Source: Erysipelotrichaceae bacterium (GTDB taxonomy: Bacteria > Bacillota_I > Bacilli_A > Erysipelotrichales > Erysipelotrichaceae). Taken from it: DNA of 7,853 bases. Location: positions 1 to 7,853 of the forward strand of contig JAFZQL010000206.1 in assembly GCA_017620435.1 (NCBI GenBank), given 5' to 3'. Below are positions 5,410 through 7,853 of this stretch, one piece after another. Every line of letters starts with the position of its first letter. Position 1 is the stretch's first letter. Made by a program: the position numbers and the translations under genes. The notes below the pieces were generated by a model. It had not been told where the DNA came from and made no database searches. It was given only the letters and a program-made list of their open reading frames with translations.

Positions 5410-5442
5410 GTATTCGTTTAAATAAAAGAAAGAAGAGAAAAG

Positions 5443-7671
5443 ATGAAAGAAGTATTTGATTTTGACTTCTACGGTCGTAAGTTAAGCATCGAGACCGGTG
5501 AAGTCGCAAAACAGGCTGGGGGGTCTGTTCTGGTAAGGTATGGCGATACGGTGACACTGTCTACGGCTTGCGCATCCAGCGTAGCCAAGGATTCGGATTT
5601 TTTCCCGCTCACGGTATCATTTGAAGAGAAACTGTATTCGGTAGGCAAGATTCCGGGAGGATTCTTGAGAAGAGAAGGAAGACCTTCCGAACACGCTACG
5701 CTGACCGCGAGACTGATCGACAGACCGATCCGTCCGCTGTTTGCGGAAGGTTTCAGAAATGAAGTACAGGTAGTCAATACGGTACTGTCGGTAGATAACG
5801 ACTGTTCACCGGAGATGGCTGCGATGCTTGGCGCATCCCTGGCGATCTGTATTTCCAATATCCCGTTTGACGGTCCGATCGCGGGCGTCAAGGTTGGCTA
5901 TGTCGACGGACAGTTCGTCGTCAATCCGACTGTGGAACAGATGTCGAGATCTCTGATCGATCTGACAGTGGCAGGAACCAAGGAAGCCCTGAACATGGTG
6001 GAAGCAGGCGCGCATGAAGTCGATGAAGACCTGATGCTGGATGCGCTGATGTTCGGCCATGAGAAGGTAAAGGAACTCTGCGCCATGGAAGAACAGATCA
6101 TTGCCAAGGTAGGCAAGGAAAAGATGGAAGTCGTTCTTTATGAGATCGACGACAGAGTCAAGGAATATGTCAATGAAAACGGCAAGAAGCGTCTGGAAGA
6201 AGCCGTATCGATCCACGATAAACTGGAATCCTATGCCGCTCAGGAAAACATCACCAACGAAATGAAAGAACACTTCGCCAACGATGAGACATTGAGCGAG
6301 AAGGAAGCCGACAAGCTGGTCAAGCAGGTTGGCGAGTATTGTGAACAGACGATCGCCAACGAAGTCAGAAGACTGATCTCCGATGAAAAGATCAGACCGG
6401 ACGGCAGAGCGCTGGATGAGATCCGTCCTCTGGATTCCCAGGTCGACCTGCTGCCGAGAGTACACGGCTCCGCCATGTTTACCCGCGGACAGACACAGGT
6501 ACTCTCTGTTACAACTTTAGGTCCTTTAGGAGACAACCAGATCATCGACGACCTGACGGAAGTCGAAGAAAAGAGATTCATGCATCACTACAACTTCCCG
6601 CCTTACTGTGTCGGTGAAACCGGAAGAATGGGCACACCTGGCAGAAGAGAGATCGGTCATGGTGCATTAGGCGAAAGAGCTCTGCTGCAGGTATTGCCTT
6701 CAGAAGAAGAATTCCCGTATGCGATCAGAACGGTCGCTGAAGTTCTGGAATCCAACGGATCCAGCTCACAGGCTTCGATCTGTGCCGGTACGATGTCGCT
6801 GATGGCTGCCGGCGTTCCGATCAAGGCTCCTGTTGCCGGTGTGGCAATGGGTCTGATCACGACAGGCGAGAACTATTCGATCCTGACGGATATTCAGGGT
6901 ATGGAAGACCATTACGGCGATATGGACTTCAAGGTCGCCGGTACAAAAGAGGGTATTACCGCCCTGCAGATGGATATCAAGTGCAAGGGCATTACCAGAG
7001 AGATCTTCAAGGAAGCGCTGGCACAGGCTCACAAGGGCAGGATGGAGATCCTGGCAAACATGGCCACAGCCATCGCTGAACCAAGAAAAGAAGTCAGCGA
7101 ATATGCGCCTAAGATGGTGACCTTCATGATCCCGACTGAAAAGATCAGAGAAGTCATCGGTACAGGCGGCAAGGTGATCAACGACATCATTGAAAAGTGC
7201 GACGATGTCAAGATCGATATCGACGATGACGGCAAGGTCGTGATCTATCATACTTCCAAGGCTGCGATCGAAAAGGCCAAGGCCATGATCGACGAGATCA
7301 CCAGAGAAGCCAAGGTAGGCGATATCTATGATGCGACCGTTGTCAGACTGGAAAAGTTCGGTGCATTCGTAGAACTGTTCAAGGGACAGGATGCGCTGCT
7401 GCACGTTTCCAAGATCAGGCACGAGAGAGTCGACAAGGTGGAAGATGTCCTTAAGATCGGCGACAAGATCCAGGTCAAGGTCATGGAGATCGACGAGAAG
7501 GGCAGAGTAAACGTTTCCGCCAAGGAACTTCTGCCGAAACCGGAAAAAGAAGAAAAGAAAGAAAACAAAAAGGAAGGCAAAAAAGAGCCTAAACCTAAAA
7601 AAGAAGAAAAGAAGGAAGAAGTGAAAGAAGAAAAGCACTTCGGAGAAATCAGGTTCTTCGGCAAGAAATAA
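5443..7671 (+). CDS. pnp: Polynucleotide phosphorylase (PNPase)
   Basis: A 742-residue 3'-5' exoribonuclease that uses phosphate to degrade RNA and also adds tails; it acts as a trimer in the cytosol. Domains: first RNase PH domain about 5-145 with FLRREGRPSEHATLTARL at 74-91; helical domain about 240-310; second RNase PH domain about 315-545 with the phosphate-binding segment SNGSSSQAS (437-445) and catalytic D489 and D495 in EDHYGDMDFK; KH domain about 555-618 with GTGG at 573-576; S1 domain about 624-694. A tail from about 699 to 742 is almost all Lys and Glu until it ends in HFGEIRFFGKK. The ATG is preceded by the purine run AAGAAGAGAAAAG, a weak ribosome site. It stands alone, with its own promoter and terminator. 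The usual neighbour rpsO is not upstream. Confidence 0.97.
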   Translation: MKEVFDFDFYGRKLSIETGEVAKQAGGSVLVRYGDTVTLSTACASSVAKDSDFFPLTVSFEEKLYSVGKIPGGFLRREGRPSEHATLTARLIDRPIRPLFAEGFRNEVQVVNTVLSVDNDCSPEMAAMLGASLAICISNIPFDGPIAGVKVGYVDGQFVVNPTVEQMSRSLIDLTVAGTKEALNMVEAGAHEVDEDLMLDALMFGHEKVKELCAMEEQIIAKVGKEKMEVVLYEIDDRVKEYVNENGKKRLEEAVSIHDKLESYAAQENITNEMKEHFANDETLSEKEADKLVKQVGEYCEQTIANEVRRLISDEKIRPDGRALDEIRPLDSQVDLLPRVHGSAMFTRGQTQVLSVTTLGPLGDNQIIDDLTEVEEKRFMHHYNFPPYCVGETGRMGTPGRREIGHGALGERALLQVLPSEEEFPYAIRTVAEVLESNGSSSQASICAGTMSLMAAGVPIKAPVAGVAMGLITTGENYSILTDIQGMEDHYGDMDFKVAGTKEGITALQMDIKCKGITREIFKEALAQAHKGRMEILANMATAIAEPRKEVSEYAPKMVTFMIPTEKIREVIGTGGKVINDIIEKCDDVKIDIDDDGKVVIYHTSKAAIEKAKAMIDEITREAKVGDIYDATVVRLEKFGAFVELFKGQDALLHVSKIRHERVDKVEDVLKIGDKIQVKVMEIDEKGRVNVSAKELLPKPEKEEKKENKKEGKKEPKPKKEEKKEEVKEEKHFGEIRFFGKK

Positions 7672-7690
7672 CTCTGTTTAAACAAAAAGT

Positions 7691-7724
7691 AAAAGCGCGA
7701 CATGAACTGTCACGCTTTTTTCTT
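7691..7724 (+). terminator. Intrinsic terminator of pnp
   Basis: Stem AAAAGCGCGACA (7691-7702) paired with TGTCACGCTTTT (7708-7719) with one C-A mismatch, loop TGAAC, then a run of T (7716-7721). It lies 20 bases after the pnp stop codon. Confidence 0.85.
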
Positions 7725-7736
7725 GTCTATTTGAAA

Positions 7737-7742
7737 TATAAT
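7737..7742 (+). promoter_or_regulatory. Predicted -10 box of lipoprotein gene
   Basis: A perfect TATAAT 15 bases after the pnp terminator T-run, predicting a start near 7749 and a leader of about 25 nt containing the ribosome site. The -35 position falls in the terminator and is a poor match. Confidence 0.55.
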
Positions 7743-7762
7743 AGATATCAGAAGAACCCTTT

Positions 7763-7767
7763 GGAGG
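7763..7767 (+). promoter_or_regulatory. Ribosome binding site of lipoprotein gene
   Basis: GGAGG (within TTTGGAGGTC) six bases before the ATG at 7774. It is the strongest Shine-Dalgarno in the window. Confidence 0.85.
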
Positions 7768-7773
7768 TCAGAT

Positions 7774-7853
7774 ATGAAAAATAGAATACTGAAGATCATC
7801 ATGATCACATTACTGGCTGTTTCTCTTTTCGGATGTAAAGGAAAAGAAACTGC
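7774..7853 (+). CDS. Lipoprotein, N-terminal fragment (runs off window)
   Basis: Twenty-six codons are present, reading MKNRILKIIMITLLAVSLFG then CKGKETA (the last residue incomplete). This is a lipoprotein signal peptide: basic N-region (K2, R4, K7), hydrophobic core at 8-19, and a lipobox LFGC with the lipidated cysteine at position 21. The phenylalanine at -2 is less usual but tolerated. The mature part begins with a lysine-rich segment. Function cannot be told; the protein should be exported, lipid-anchored and exposed outside the membrane. The gene has its own promoter and a strong ribosome site after the pnp terminator. Confidence 0.85.
   Translation, partial: MKNRILKIIMITLLAVSLFGCKGKET

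Noticed and set aside
5327..5557. Upstream extension of the femAB-like gene to the ATG at 5557
   Set aside because: It would add 77 residues unlike any Fem N-terminus, run through the pnp start and promoter, and contradict the TATAAT at 5333-5338. The GTG at 5326 fits the family length.
5806..6465. Minus-strand open frame of 219 codons opposite pnp
   Set aside because: An antisense shadow of conserved PNPase coding sequence with no recognisable protein family.
6766..7638. Minus-strand open frame of 290 codons opposite pnp
   Set aside because: It mirrors the pnp reading frame. Its phenylalanine-rich start is simply the complement of the Lys/Glu-rich tail, and no promoter or ribosome site is seen.
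7543..7640. Purine-rich repetitive stretch as a possible tandem repeat or recombination site
   Set aside because: It is explained by Lys and Glu codons in the PNPase tail, with no exact repeat unit.

Overview
The window reads as low-to-mid GC Bacillota chromosome. Gene content and protein sequences suggest an Erysipelotrichia-like lineage, but that placement is inferred from the look of the proteins and was not tested. Coding is dense, intergenic gaps are short, and most transcription units end in recognisable intrinsic terminators.

Layout. 1-146 (-) is the 5' end of class II fructose-bisphosphate aldolase (fba). It is divergent from a small DUF1893 gene (210-605, +) whose stop codon lies in the loop of its own terminator. 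Next comes a compact operon, ecfA1-ecfA2-ecfT-truA (644-3823, +), with every junction overlapping. It encodes the shared energy-coupling module of ECF-type vitamin/metal transporters plus tRNA pseudouridine synthase A. A four-helix membrane protein of unknown function (3833-4216, +) follows in the same reading frame as truA. A probably bidirectional terminator (4217-4248) separates it from a minus-strand pair: a FemA/FemB/FemX-like aminoacyltransferase gene (4328-5326) and a tRNA-Thr(CGU) gene (4251-4326) that starts one base after its stop codon. Divergent from that pair is pnp (5443-7671, +), encoding polynucleotide phosphorylase with a Lys/Glu-rich tail. After the pnp terminator, the start of a lipoprotein gene (7774-7853, +) runs off the window.

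How the genes work together. The ecf block powers uptake of vitamins or metals through S components that must be encoded elsewhere. truA and pnp are RNA-maturation and RNA-decay housekeeping genes. The femAB-like protein would use aminoacyl-tRNA, which makes its immediate linkage to a tRNA gene worth checking.

Most notable signals. Four genes (DUF1893, ecfA1, the membrane protein, femAB-like) have a TATAAT-like -10 box only 6-8 nt before the start codon and no Shine-Dalgarno, so their mRNAs are probably leaderless. Operon-internal genes and fba, pnp and the lipoprotein gene have leaders and/or purine-rich ribosome sites. Other points are the DUF1893 stop codon inside its terminator loop, the femAB-tRNA abutment, a shortened FemAB C-terminus, and a roughly four-fold excess of GATC linked to codon context. 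I saw no mobile element, CRISPR array, toxin-antitoxin pair or defence system; apart from these points the region looks like ordinary core genome.
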